A DNA stretch of 64,000 nucleotides from NCBI GenBank assembly GCA_037176705.1, contig CM073895.1:7648551-7712550 (forward strand), read 5' to 3'. This DNA comes from Molossus alvarezi (taxonomy: Eukaryota > Chordata > Mammalia > Chiroptera > Molossidae). The notes below the pieces were generated by a model. It made no database searches. It worked only from the letters and a program-made list of their open reading frames with translations, and was not told where the DNA came from. The translations under genes and the position numbers were made by a program. Below are positions 24,583-35,539 of the stretch, in pieces; positions within the stretch are counted from its first letter, which is position 1, and every line of letters begins with the position of its first letter.

Positions 24583-24948
24583 GAAGAGGAGGAGGAGGAG
24601 GGTGGGGAAGAGGAGGGTAGGGAGGAGGAGGGTGAGAGGAGGGTGGGGAGGAGGAGGGTAGGGAGGAGGAGGGTGAAGGGAAGAGGGGGGAGGAGGATGA
24701 GGGGGAGGGTTGGGAGGAAGAGGAGGGTGGAAGGAGGAGGAGGGGGAGGAAGGGAAGGGTTGGGAAGAAGAGGAGGTTGGGGAGGAGGAGGAGGATGAGG
24801 GGGAGGGTTGGGAGGAAGAGGAGGGTGGAAGGAGGAGGAGGGGGATGAAGGGGAGAGTTGGGAAGAGGAGGGTGGGGAGGAAGAAGAGGGGGATGAAGGG
24901 GAAGAGGAGGAGGAGGAGGGAAGGAGGGGGGAGGAGGGAGAGGAGCTG
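24583..24948 (+). repeat. Polypurine (GGA/GAG) tract
   Basis: About 365 bp is almost entirely A and G on the plus strand, with rare T in GGTTGGG and GATGAGG sub-repeats. It consists of imperfect GGAGGA-type units, so it reads as Glu/Gly-rich one way and Pro/Ser/Leu-rich the other. Such mirror-like homopurine tracts can form triplex DNA. The apparent reading frames are artefacts of the repeat. Confidence 0.9.
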
Positions 24949-25714
24949 CAGCCTGGGTCATTAAGGTTTAAAAACCAGCACAGGGAGGACAGTTAAAGAA
25001 GCAGCCTTGGGGCAGGGGGGTGGGGTGGAGGGGCAGGAGAAATAGCCTGACCCTTCTAAGAATGGTGGGCCAGCCAGGGGAGGCTGACAGGGGGCAAGCG
25101 CATCACTAACCTGGCAGGGTCTAGGAAGAGGAGGAGTCAGGGCCCAGAGCCTCTGGGGCTCCACCCAATCCCCTGCCCAGGGACTTGAGCCAGGGCAGCA
25201 GCTTTGAGGAGGAGATGCTGCTGCCATGACTCAGCCCTCCAAAGGTGCCTCCATTTATTTCATTTTTCCATCATAAAAACCCAAGCTGCAACTCAGCCAG
25301 ATTCCCTGGCCATGGGGGATGGGGGGACATGGGAGGGACAGCAAGGCCTGCAGAGATCTGACTACCACTGGCCCCAGTGCCCTTCTTGGAGAGGTGAGTG
25401 GATGGCTTTCCCTGGCTGGTCCGTACAGGGAGAGGGCCTGGGGCGGGGTCCCGCAGGGATCCTTTCAGACCTGCCCTCGCTGCCCTGTGTCCTGTTGGAG
25501 GGAATGGGCTACGCCAGGCCTTTCACCTTGAGGTTTGCTCTGACGGCTGAGCCAGGGCTGGTTCAAGCGGCCACTTCCAAGTCCAGAGCTGCCCATCTCA
25601 AATGCTTTCTTCCAAAGAGAAGGTCCAAATGATGTGCTGCTCACTCAGCCCCTCGTCCACTCAGCCCCTCCCACCAGATTGCCCCCATTGAATCCCTCTG
25701 GTAAAATTAAGTTG

Positions 25715-25880
25715 GGAGTCAGAGTCCCGCAGACCTTAAAGGTCATCTGATGCTCAAATCCCTCCGAACACACAGCCAGCCTCTGTTTGAATGGCACCAG
25801 GAAACTCGCCACTTCCAAGACAGCCCATTCTGTCCTTGGCTCTGACTGTTCCTTCTTGCCAAGATGGTACTAAAGCACCT
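25715..25880. repeat. Ancient interspersed repeat, family not named
   Basis: Phrases such as GACCTTAAAGGTCATCTGAT, followed by CAGCCCATTCTGTCC and TGTTCCTTCTTGCCAAG, resemble a widespread old mammalian repeat. I do not name the family. Confidence 0.3.
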
Positions 25881-26984
25881 ACCCCTACAGCAGACTGGCA
25901 AAACCGGTGCCCAACTTGACTGCAGGGATTGGCCCCAGCTTAGACTGGTCGAGTGGGTGTACCTGGCCAAGTAAAAGCTTGAGGAAGGAAAATCGAGGGC
26001 AACCTGCTCTGACCCAAACCCAGCACAGAATCTCTTCTCCAAAACAGCACACGAGCCGTCCCAAACCCCAAGACACACTGGTTCTGAGGGGCAGCCATGA
26101 CCAGCAAGGTTTAGAAGCCTCCTGGCAAGGTGCTGGCTTTGAACAGGGGGCTCACAGAAGTCCTGAGAGTCCGGAGGTGGGCTGACACTCAGGTCAGCAG
26201 GGGCCAGGCTGGGAAAACCAAGATTTTTACCCCCTGGGGCCCGATACCCCCCCCCCCTCCCTAGAAGAAGTCTGCAGCCTTTCTTCTACTTTGAGACTGT
26301 GTGCCCCGGAAGCATGTGGCTACTAGGAAATTCCACCCCAAGAACCAAGCTCCTGAGCCAGCTCCCTTGACCCCATCCTTCCTGGCCTCCTCCAAGCTGT
26401 GGCCAGGGCCAGGAGGCGATGGGGGATCTGTATGCCGCGCAAGGGGACTCAGCCTGGAATCCCAGCAGAGTTAGTCTGGGGGGAAGCAGCAGGCCTGGTT
26501 CCAGGAGCACACTGATTCCTCCCACTGACTCACCTCTACAACCTGCCTGCAGCCCCTCACCAGCTCCCCCTGCAGTCCCTGGCCATCCCTTTGAACTTGC
26601 CTATTTGGCCCTTTACCTGCCAGAGCCTACCTTGGACCCTCTGATGGACAGCCCTAAACCTGAACAGCCCCGCCCCTTCTTCTCAAGTCCCCCCAAGGGA
26701 GAGTGGGACAATTTATAGCTAGCTCCCAGAAAATCAAGGGCAAGTTCCTTTACAAAACTCTGCCACTGTAGAACAACCACTTTCTCTTGGCCTCCAGCTT
26801 TGTCCAGGGCCTAGGAATCAGCCTAGTGGGGCCTAATCTTGGGGAGCTTCCCAAGTGCAGACCGATTTACCTGTGTCTGAAGCTTCCTCTTGCCTCCCCT
26901 CCCCCTCCTGACTCCCTCCTCCAGGGAAATCACTCTAAAAGGGCCTAATGGAACTATGTCCTCCTCTCTTCCTCTCTCTCCTCT

Positions 26985-27215
26985 CTCCCTCCCTCTCTTT
27001 CTCTTTCCCTTTTTTTTTATTAGCATTTGTGGAATTTATTCCCAAACTCTCCTAATCTTCCGTACACAACCATTTGATTTGCATAACCCAACCCCCTCTC
27101 ATAAAAACTGGCTGCTAGTTTAATTAAAAAATGTAAATTTGCTGTCATCTCGGGGCCTGGTGAATTAGGACGACATCGGCATTTTTTATTGCTAAAGACG
27201 TCCAGATTGATCCAG
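26985..27215. promoter_or_regulatory. AT-rich island, candidate conserved element
   Basis: A CT-rich lead-in is followed by TTTTTATTAGCATTTGTGG, GATTTGCATAACCC (octamer-like), CTAGTTTAATTAAAAAATG, GTGAATTAGGACGAC and TTTTTATTGCTAAAGACG. No repeat match is recognised. Confidence 0.4.
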
Positions 27216-28649
27216 CCCTTGGCTGAACTATGGTGGGGGAAAAGGGATCCACATGGCCCCTGAGGGTCTTGAGATCCTGCTTGTCTCCTCTTGAGAAGCC
27301 TTGGTTCTCCCACTACTGGATTACTTATAGCTGGAGAGCATCAGGACCTAGACCTCGCTAAAGCTGGAGGTGATGTTGATCCATGATCCAATGCTTACTG
27401 GGTCCCTGGTGCCAACAGTCGTTTGGGGCCTGTGTTTCCAGCCTCGTACTATTGCTAGAGAGACCCTGGGTAGCAGCTGCCCAAAGTCCCACAAAAGAGA
27501 GCCCCTCACTGCACCAGCCATGATCCCTGGCCACAACTGGGGCCCCTGGCCCTAGCTGTGTCCAGGAGTACAGTCCAGAGATGGAGGGAAGAGGACCATG
27601 GAGTCAGCCGGAGATGGCTCACAGGGGATCTCAGAGTTCCCACCTGCTTCCCTTTTTTTGTGAAGAGGGGAAAATGTGTTTTTCTTCTGAAGTTCTGAGA
27701 TTAAGTGAAACTTCCAAGTTCAAAGAAAAGGCTGAGATGGTATCACTAGATGACTCCTCCAAGAAACAGTCAGTTCTTTGACACCCTGGACCTCCCCTCA
27801 CTGAGTGGCAGAGTCCAGGCCTGGGTCCTGCTGGAAGTGCCTCACTCCAGCTACAAGAGGGACCTGCTGACCTCAGGGGCCCTTCTAGCTTCTGGGGAAA
27901 GTTTCCCGAGCCTGTCCCTGGAATGCTGGTTGAAGTGAGTCTCCCTAAGGCCCAGAAGAGATGCTACAAGAGGTCCTGCCACCCACAAGCTCTCTCTAGT
28001 CAGGAACACCCTACAGAAGGGCTCTGCAATCGTGCCCCCACAGTAGAATGGGAAGGCTGGTTGGGGTAGGGCAGGAGGATCGACACCAGGTCCAGCTGGT
28101 ACCCAGGTTAGAAGGAGGAGAACGAAGAGGGCCCCGCCTTCCAGCTGAGTAATGCCTGGGTTCCAAGTGCCCGCCCACAAGCAGAGGCTCGGCCTGCTCC
28201 AGGTAGGGAGTGGCGCATCACCCAGCCCATCTGTAAGGTCTGCTCCTTATAGAAATGGGTGGGGGCCCCATTTCCGTAGAAGGGGGTTGGGGCCTGAGAG
28301 GGAGGTGATGAGACACCTGATTAGAGGTGGGGGCGGGCTGCTTCTCTGTGGGAGTGAAGGGCAGGGAGAGGCAGGGAGGGGCAGGGTGGCAGCAGAGGCC
28401 TTAGACACCTTCACCACTTTGCCCAGCAGGGGGTGTCACACCCTTCCTGGGCACAAAGGTCCTCAGGACCTCCACATCAGAAACACCAACATCACACCTG
28501 GCTGGACATAGACTTAGCACTGTGAACCACCCCTTCTCCCTCGCACATCCCCTATCCAAAGCCAACCACCATGTCACCCCTCAGGGCCCCCCAGTGCTGC
28601 CCTCCTGTCCTCTCTGTCCAATACCCTTTGACCTCAGAAGGTCAAGTGT

Positions 28650-29010
28650 CAGTTCATGGGTCCCAAGGGACAATGCTATGAACTTGGGCCCATTATAAAC
28701 AACAACTCTAACAGCCACCAATAATACTACTTATCCTTCTATAAATGAACGAGAAGGGTTCAGAGATCAGTCTTAATGAACTATCAACCTGCTTTAAAAA
28801 CATTTAGGAAGAAGCCAGCTGCTCTTGTCAGACTAGGCTCTTGAGGGTCCTGGTCAAAATTTGGTTTCAAGAGAGAGCTAATGGAAAGCCTATGGTAAAT
28901 CTGGCTCCGACTTAGGTTAGAACCCCAGATGGGAAATGAAGAGAAATATTGAGTAAAACTAGATTAAAACCAATAAAACACCCAACATCTCTGGATACAC
29001 TCTGCCCCAG
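28650..29010. promoter_or_regulatory. AT-richer intronic stretch
   Basis: Lower GC content than its surroundings, with ACCAATAATACTACTT and GAGTAAAACTAGATTAAAAC. It has fewer motif clusters than the other islands and may simply be neutral sequence. Confidence 0.2.
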
Positions 29011-29154
29011 GCCGGCACCATGCTATCTGGAACCCTAGCCTAGGTGCCACGCTAGGTCCGGCAAAACCCAGAGGTCCAAATTTAGTAGTTTGTTTGTTCT
29101 ACCCCTACCCAGGGTGGGGGCTAAAAAGGGGGATGGGGGAGAGTCCTGGGCCCA

Positions 29155-29300
29155 ACACTTTGAACTGATAACAGCCGCCTCATCCCACGGATTCTCAGGT
29201 GAAAAATACTCATTAGCCATAATAAGCAGCTTGATCATCCGACACAGCCTTGTCCCAAATAAATTAAATTCCTTTACCTTGAGACAGTCGCCCCGAAACC
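29155..29300. promoter_or_regulatory. AT-rich element about 0.5 kb downstream of the CASZ1 start exon
   Basis: This contains GAACTGATAACAGCC (GATA-like), CATTAGCCATAATAAGC, CTTGATCATCCG and CAAATAAATTAAATTCC. It is a candidate promoter-proximal intronic element. Confidence 0.35.
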
Positions 29301-29771
29301 AGACTAACCACCTTTCCCAACAGGACGCTGCTTTCAAAAACTAAACCACCCCCCACTAAAAAAATAAAACACACACCCCACAGCCAGACACACAGAGATC
29401 TTTGCAGGGGAAAAAAACAACAACACAGAAAACACACGGAGCCATTCAAAAAACATGGAGAACAAAAACCCCACAAAAACCCCCTAAATCCTCTCTCCGG
29501 GTGCCCCCCAGCTCCCTCTCCCCTCCGTTCTTTCACAATGACAAGCATCAAATTAGTCATAGTCACCAAGCAAGTAACAAATAGTAACAATAATATCATC
29601 CGAAGCCTCGCAATCCAGAAACCGGGGCGAGCGGCGCAGCGACACCGGACCCTCGCCTGGCCAGCCCCCGCCCCCTGCCCAGCTGCTACCTCATTGGGCT
29701 AAAAATAATAACTTCCGTAAAAGAACCGAAAGAAAAGTGAAAGAGCCTCCCCTGGTTCCCACCGCCGGTAC

Positions 29772-29810
29772 CTGTACCAAGATCCATTCTCCTCTCTTTG
29801 GTCCCAAACT
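29772..29810 (-). CDS. CASZ1: CASZ1 start-codon exon (MDLGT)
   Basis: The ATG at 29787-29785 begins M-D-L-G-T and is followed by ACAG|GTACCG, with the donor GT at 29771-29770. The single leftover G joins the CT that opens the next exon, giving the Ala codon of MDLGTAEGTRC, which is the start of CASZ1 as I know it. The phase therefore fits exactly. The start context is good, with A at -3 and G at +4. Upstream is a strong pyrimidine tract (poly-T then CTTTCCCCTTCTGTTTT) ending in CGAAG at 29811 or CGAAGAG at 29809, so this may be a spliced exon of only 37-39 nt. Alternatively, transcription may start in the CpG island and run straight through, making this the end of a longer first exon. The translated start is near certain; the 5' boundary is inferred. 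Confidence 0.85.
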
Positions 29811-30262
29811 CTTCGAGGATCGCCGAAAACAGAAGGGGAAAGAAAAAAAAGATCCGTTTAGTCTCTCGCCGTGCTCCCCACTCCACACCCCCTCCGCCCC
29901 CTCCGCCCGCCGCGCCCCCCATCGGGGGGCGGACAAGTCCCCGGGACTGGGGCAGAAATGCGAAGGGGGCCCGGGGAGGGAGAGCGAAACTTTCCCTCCC
30001 TCCCCTCTCGCTCTCACGCTCCGGCATTGCACACGCAGAGCAGCTCCGCTCCGCTCCGAGTTTATTAAACTAAAAGAGAAACTATTTATAGACGCGGCCC
30101 GGGTCTGGGGGCCCGGCCGGCCCGCCAGGCGGAGGGGCGCTCCCGCCCGCCCCGCCGGCCCGGCTCCCGCCGCCCCCGCCCCGCCCGCGCCCCCAGCCCC
30201 GCGCTGGGGTCGGAGCCCCGCGGCGCGCCCCCGGCCCTCCCCCGCCCCACTCGGGTACTCAC

Positions 30263-30311
30263 CATAGTCGGAGAGTCGAAAGCCGAATTCACTTAAATAA
30301 TCAACTTTCAT
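30263..30311 (-). CDS. CASZ1: Candidate alternative first exon giving an N-terminally extended CASZ1
   Basis: A minus-strand ATG at 30311 opens MKVDYLSEFGFRLSDY plus one base, ending exactly at a strong donor, CTATG|GTGAGTAC (GT at 30262-30261). An in-frame TAA lies four codons upstream, so this ATG is the natural start. Splicing to the acceptor CGAAG|AG at 29810 completes a Glu codon. It then reads FGTKERR straight into the canonical MDLGT start in the same frame, adding 24 residues. The intron would be about 450 nt. The exon sits in an AT-rich pocket inside an otherwise very GC-rich island, which is unusual and suggests constraint. A TTTAAAA box (30370-30364) and a TGACATCA site lie just upstream. 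The exon could instead be untranslated leader or an upstream reading frame. The donor is seen; the splice pairing is inferred. Confidence 0.45.
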
Positions 30312-30363
30312 AATACTTAATTAATGCCTAATTGCAACTGATTACTCCCCGAATAACAAGTTG

Positions 30364-30382
30364 TTTTAAAGCCCTGATGTCA
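30364..30382 (-). promoter_or_regulatory. TATA-like box and CRE-like site
   Basis: On the minus strand TGACATCA (30382-30375), a near-palindromic CRE/AP-1-like site, is followed by TTTAAAA (30370-30364). This is about 53 nt upstream of the ATG at 30311. A start site about 30 nt downstream of the TATA-like box would give a very short leader. The motifs are seen; the function is inferred. Confidence 0.35.
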
Positions 30383-33300
30383 TTGCTCCTGACGGTAACA
30401 CTCAGGGTAACAGTTTGGCAGGAGGGAGCGGGCGGGCGGGAGCGGCCGGGGGCGCTGCCAGGCGCCGAGGTGATTGGCAGGGCGGCCGCGGCGCCGCCTC
30501 CTTCGGGCTTGGCCCGCGCCGCCCCGGCAGGTGAAAGAGCAGAGCTCGGCCCGCCCGCGCGCGCGCCCGCCGGGGTGCCGGAGTGAATGGGCTCGCGCTC
30601 GCCCGCTCCCTGGCGCGCGCCGGCGCCCTGCGCTCGCCCGGCGCACGCGCCCGCTCCTCCGCGCGCGCGCGCCCCCGCCCGCTCCCACACGCGCCGGCTC
30701 CCTCGCGCGCGCGCGACGCCTCGGCGCACCGGCTCGGGCGGCCGGCCTTATTGGCTCAGTGATTCCCCAAACCTCAGACTTCGGGAGGAGGGGGGCGGGG
30801 ACTCTGCGAGAAGGGGCTGGAGGCGGGGGCTCGGCGGCCGATGCTCGCGCCCCGGTGCCAACTCCTGCGGGCCGCCGGCGGGCACGCGCTCGCACGCTCC
30901 CCTCTGCGCTCGGGCCTCGCGGGCGCGACTCGACGGCGGCGTGCGGACTCGCCCCCGGGCGCCGGGCCGTCCAGGGCTGCGGCGCGCGGCCGCGCAAACT
31001 TTGCCGCGCGGGCGGGGGCGCAGGTGTGAGCGCCGCGGGGTCTCGCTGCCGAGCCGCGCGCTCTCGTGCTTCCCTTCGCGCGCCCCGCGGACTCGGAGTG
31101 CCCGGGTACAGGGTTTCGTTTCGCCCGTGTCCCCGAACCTCATGGTGGTGGGGTTGACTTTTTAGTGCGAAGAAGAAAAAACTCCGGGGCGGTGGGGGTG
31201 GGTGTGTCGGGAAGCACGCGCGTCGGCCTCGTGCAGCTCTGCACATCGCAAAGGCTGAAGGGTCGGGGAGCGCGTGGGACCCCTCCCGCTCCTGCCCCCG
31301 GTTTCCACCACTTCGGGTTCAGCTTTGCGTTTAAAATGGGCCTTGGTGCCCTGCCCACCCGGGCCGACCCGGGCTGCTGCACAGCCCTGCTCTAAGGCCT
31401 TTCTCCTCCTCCTGCCCCAAGTTTAGCCCCCCAGCCCCGAAGATGGGACTCGAGGGAGGTCAGCACCTCCTTCCTCCTTCATCCCGCCAGGGCAGAAGTT
31501 TTTCTCTCTTCTCGGAGTGCCATCACTTGGGTTTTCCTTCCCACCCTCTCACCTCTGCCGATGTGCCCCGTGAAGGGCCCTGGCAGATGGGGCACAGGCA
31601 CCCCTCAACCAAGAAGCCAGCATCCTGCCACCTGCGCCTCTGTCCCCTCCTTGTCCCTCATTTCCTCTCAGAGAAGGCACTTTGCTGGGTCTATCTGCCA
31701 TGGTCCCCAAATGTCCCTGCTGTGGCAGGATAAGTTGAGATTCCTTATTAGTGACCTAAGTTACTCACTGGGCATGGGGAGGGGGTGCTCAAGGAAGGAG
31801 GCAGCCAAGCAAGCAGCAATGTGAAGTACTTGGATGGCACATGTCACTAGCTCTTCCTCTGTCCCTTCTGCATCCACCCTGTTGCTTTCCATCCCTCTCC
31901 TGTTTCAGGGGAGGCCACGCTGCCTTCAATAGGAGAACCCCCGCGGCTTTCTCTGGTCTTTGGGCCCCATTCAGCAAAATGGTGCTGGCCTATTTTTGCA
32001 ACAATTCTATTTGCAAAGCCAAGGGCCCACGGAGGCCTTGGGGCAAAGAAGTCAGAGAGTTAACAATCTACTCTTTCTCCTACTTTCCCTTTGTTTTCTT
32101 CTCTTAGATTGCTCTTAGTTTCAAATGGTCTCACAGGGAGGTTAGCATCCCTCACCCACTTCACTGCCCTTCCTGATGCCTTCTTGGCATTCCTGGTTGC
32201 CACACAACCCTCCAACCTTCAAGCCTGCCTCATACCTGTAGGAACAGTAGGTGGAGGCCCAGAAGCTTTACTGAGTGTCCTCTGACCCTAAAACTCTGAA
32301 TAAGGGAGCAAAGCTCTTAAAACAAACCAAGCCACATGCTACCCAGAAGCTGGTACAGCTGCTGGCACAGGGCAGGCAGGCAGAGAGGACCATGAGCTTC
32401 TGCTCCCCATGCAGGATCTCAGACAGGGCATCTCTTCGTCCAGAACTGCTCTGGGGTACACACATGACCCATGACTTCCCAAAGCAAGATCTGCAGCTTT
32501 GGGTTGTAACAACAGAGAGTCGATCCCAAACCCCAGTCCTGAGTGTCCGATTCCCTTTCAGGGCAATTGGGACACAGAAGGAAGCCAGAAGACACAGGGG
32601 CAGAAGGGTGATTTCTGGGTATGTTTGAAGGTGTCTGCATGTATGGGGAGCTCTCTGCATATGTGACCCACAGGCCTGCTGGGTACTTCTGAAGTCCTTC
32701 TGGGCTTCTGCTGAGGGCGATCGGAGCACGGAAGGACACACCTTCCGGTTACTGAGGCAAGGCCAACTGGATTGGCTGCACGATGCCTTTGAGGCCTCTG
32801 GTGGACAAAGACTGGAGAGGAATGGCTGAAAGGGCAGACCTAACAGAGCGGAAGGCAGGCAGAGCAGGCAGGGCCAGCCAGAGAGACCCACTAAGTGCAA
32901 CCAGTGGTGGAGGGAGGTGTGGGCTGGCCGGAGAGCCCCCGCTCGGCCAAGATTATGGCCACGATCAGCTGCTGTAGGTTTAAGAGGCCCTGCCCAAGGG
33001 TGAGAGGCCTTCGGTGAACAGACCAGAGAGGCACAGAAAATGAGACCATCTCGTGTTTTGATTTGAGAAGGTCTGAGAAGGTTGAGGCACTGAGGTCTTG
33101 GGTGTGAGTCAGAGACCGCATAATGGAGGGGTCCCAGGTTTCTGTCTCTGTCTCTTTCTCTTTGGGTGTATGCTCATAGGAAGGCAAGAGGCCCAGAACT
33201 TTGGTATCTATGGCCCATTTCGGACTTGAGAATCCTGATGCAGTAACATCTCCTGAGGCCCCGAGGCCAGGCCACAGTGAGGACATTTGTGCCCAGGACT

Positions 33301-34079
33301 TGGGGGACGAAAAGCCCAATACCACAATTCCTCCTGGTCTCAAGGCCCTGGGCCCAGAGCCACCAACTCCTCCTTGCTCACCTCACCTCCAAGAGAAAAA
33401 GTGGAGACCTGCAGTCCCACCACCTAGCACCTTCATACGAGTCCAGGGGAAACCGTGGGCTCTCCCCGGGGCAAACTTCAGTTGCTGGCTCCCAGTCCCC
33501 TCACACCCCCAGTTTGCCCACTCATTCTCTCTCCCTCCCGAGCCTGGGGCCTTCTCACTCACCAGCCTGTTTACACACCAGGTATCTCATGCTTTATCTG
33601 CTCTCATTTTGAATTTGTAACTTTCACATAAACTTGAACAAAGCTCCTTTTGTTCCTGCACCCCACCCCAAGATCCCAATAAACTGGTTCCCTCCGAGGC
33701 GACTGGGCCAGGGCACAGAAGCCTTGGCCAAAGGGCTGTGTGTGCATGTGAGCAAGCATGTTCGCACCTGCGAGGGAGTCCGTGTGTTTGTGTGTGTGTG
33801 CACTCCCCAGGCTGATGGAGGGAGGGCGTTAGGGAGAGCAGCGAGCCAGCGAAGTATGGACAGGAAGCACGGTGGGGACACGGAGGGCAGAGCCCAGATG
33901 CCCTGGCACAGGGACAGGGTAGTCTGCCAGGGCACGAGAGGTGGTGGGCCATGGAAGGGCGGGTGTCAGGGCAGGGGGTAAACAGGGACGAAGGAAGCAA
34001 AGGGCAGAGAGGAGCAGCAAGACGGGTGGCGGAGCGAGGGACTGAGGCCAGGCTCAAGCTAAGTGTAAGGCAGATACAG

Positions 34080-34500
34080 GGATCGCATTATGGCGGTGTA
34101 GGGGCTGGCAAAGCCGCACGCTTGGCCCCGTAATCCTGTTAGCCAGCAATCTCCATTCCGAAAGAGCTTCATTTCTTTGTGAATATTTGTAAACTAGATA
34201 TCTAATGGAAAATTATAGGAAAATTATAGTGAAATTCATGACGGAGAAATCCGATTATCCCTAATTCAATTATGCCATCTTAGCCCACACAGCACATTTC
34301 CCATTTTTTTCCCATAAATACCGATGCCAGGGGTCCCGGTAATCAAATAAAATTGAAAATCATCTTCCCATTAAATTCAATTAGCCGCAATTTCTAAAGC
34401 CTATCAGAGATTTTAATTACTAAATTATAAAATTCTCCAATGCTAAATTGAAACCAAAAAAATTGCACATCCTTATATTTCATAGAAAAAAAAAAAGGGC
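34080..34500. promoter_or_regulatory. Strong AT-rich island, candidate conserved enhancer
   Basis: About 400 bp opens with CGCATTATGGCGG and GGCCCCGTAATCCTG, which retain CG dinucleotides. It continues with ACTAGATATCTAATGG, two overlapping GAAAATTATAG words, ATGACGGAGAAATCCG, CCCTAATTCAATTATGCC, CATTAAATTCAATTAGCCGC and TTTTAATTACTAAATTATAA. It holds repeated AATTA words on both strands, no coding frame and no repeat signature. About 3.8 kb from the promoter exon, it is the most enhancer-like segment in the upstream flank. Conservation not tested. Confidence 0.48.
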
Positions 34501-35539
34501 CAGCAAAATCCTTGAAAAATGCCCTCCTCTCGGTGCCCAGCTCCAAAGCAGGTTTCTCACCTGGAGGGACCTCACATTGCTGTCTACTTGCCCACTTGGG
34601 GATGAAGCCAGTGGGCAGAGGATTGGGCCCTGTCAGGGGAGGGGCTGAGGCAGAGTAATTTAGAAGAGGGGCAAACCACACCTCCAAATCCATGCAGCTG
34701 GGGCTGGGCTGACCCTTGGAGAAAACCTGCCTTCCTCACTGGCTGTCCTGACTCCTGAGAAGCCCTCAACTCTGTCCCTAACCAAGAAGTCTGTGACTGC
34801 CACCTTCTTGACCTTTGGCCTGCGCTTGGGCTCGGATCACAGCTTGGCCTCGGGGCTCTCATGGTTCTAGGGCAGCAGACCAGAGGTAGCTAGCTTCTTA
34901 ACCAAGTGCCAGCTCTCTAACCACACTGCCGGCCCCCAGATGGCCTGGGCTGGGTCAGAGGTGGCAGGCCACCGAGCCTGGTGTTGCGGGTGGACGGATA
35001 TCATGGGATGGTCCCATGGCCCCGAGTCTTCTCCAGAGTATCCCCAAGGGCCATGGGTCCTGGCAGTCTCCCACCCTCCTGAAAGAAGAGCTAAAGATTG
35101 ACATGGTCCACATCTGGCCTCTCCCTGTACCTCTCGCCCCTTGTCTCTGGGAAGCCGACAGCCCTGAACTGGCCAGAAGACATAGCCCTGCCCCATGGGA
35201 GAGCGCATGCTTTTACCCCACTTACTTTTAGGGAAGCGATGGCCACAACCCCAATGGGAGCCCCTCCTCTGTCCCCCTCTCCCCCACCCAGACCACTTAC
35301 CCTGCTCTAAAGGCTGCTCTAGGAGTCAGAAGAGCCTGGGGAGGTAGCATCAATGGCAGCATAAAGTGACCCTGGGTCTGAAACCCAAGGTAAGTGGCTG
35401 GTGGGCAGCTGCCGGGCCTGGCGGTTTCGGGGCAGCCAGCAGTTGTGAGTTGTGAGTTGCAGCAGCCCAGCACCCAGGGAGCAGGTTTAATTTGCCAGGC
35501 AGTCAGGAGTGCCAGCAGGGGAGGTACCCGCAAACAAAA

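Larger units (their letters stand above)
2293..29771 (-). other. CASZ1: CASZ1 intron between start exon and coding exon 2
   Basis: This 27.5 kb intron runs from the GT at 29771-29770 to the AG that precedes 2292. I saw no further exon with coding similarity in it. It is mostly unique GC-rich DNA with surprisingly few young repeats, punctuated by short AT-rich islands listed separately. The parts not listed separately (for example 2300-4190, 10100-11430, 11720-13830, 15180-16610, 18420-20540, 21130-22220, 22840-24580 and 25890-26980) hold only GC-rich sequence in which I recognise nothing. Confidence 0.85.
29850..31250 (-). promoter_or_regulatory. CASZ1: CpG island, probable CASZ1 promoter
   Basis: This stretch is extremely rich in GC and in CG dinucleotides (runs such as GCGCGCGCGC near 30550-30710), while flanking DNA is CpG-poor. 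It overlaps the candidate alternative exon and abuts the CASZ1 start exon, so it is the likely CASZ1 promoter. Minus-strand CCAAT boxes (ATTGG on the plus strand) occur near 30473 and 30751. GGGCGG-type Sp1 sites are abundant. The long Arg/Ala/Pro-rich reading frames on both strands here arise because stop codons are rare at this composition. A divergent non-coding transcript on the plus strand is possible but not shown. Confidence 0.8.

Noticed and set aside
24509..24961. 150-residue Pro/Ser/Leu-rich protein
   Set aside because: Translation of the polypurine tract; low-complexity artefact.
30380..31246. 288-residue Arg/Ala/Pro-rich frame (minus) and 227-residue frame (plus) in the CpG island
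   Set aside because: Very high GC suppresses stop codons in all frames. No domain, no homology I recognise, and long frames occur on both strands at once.
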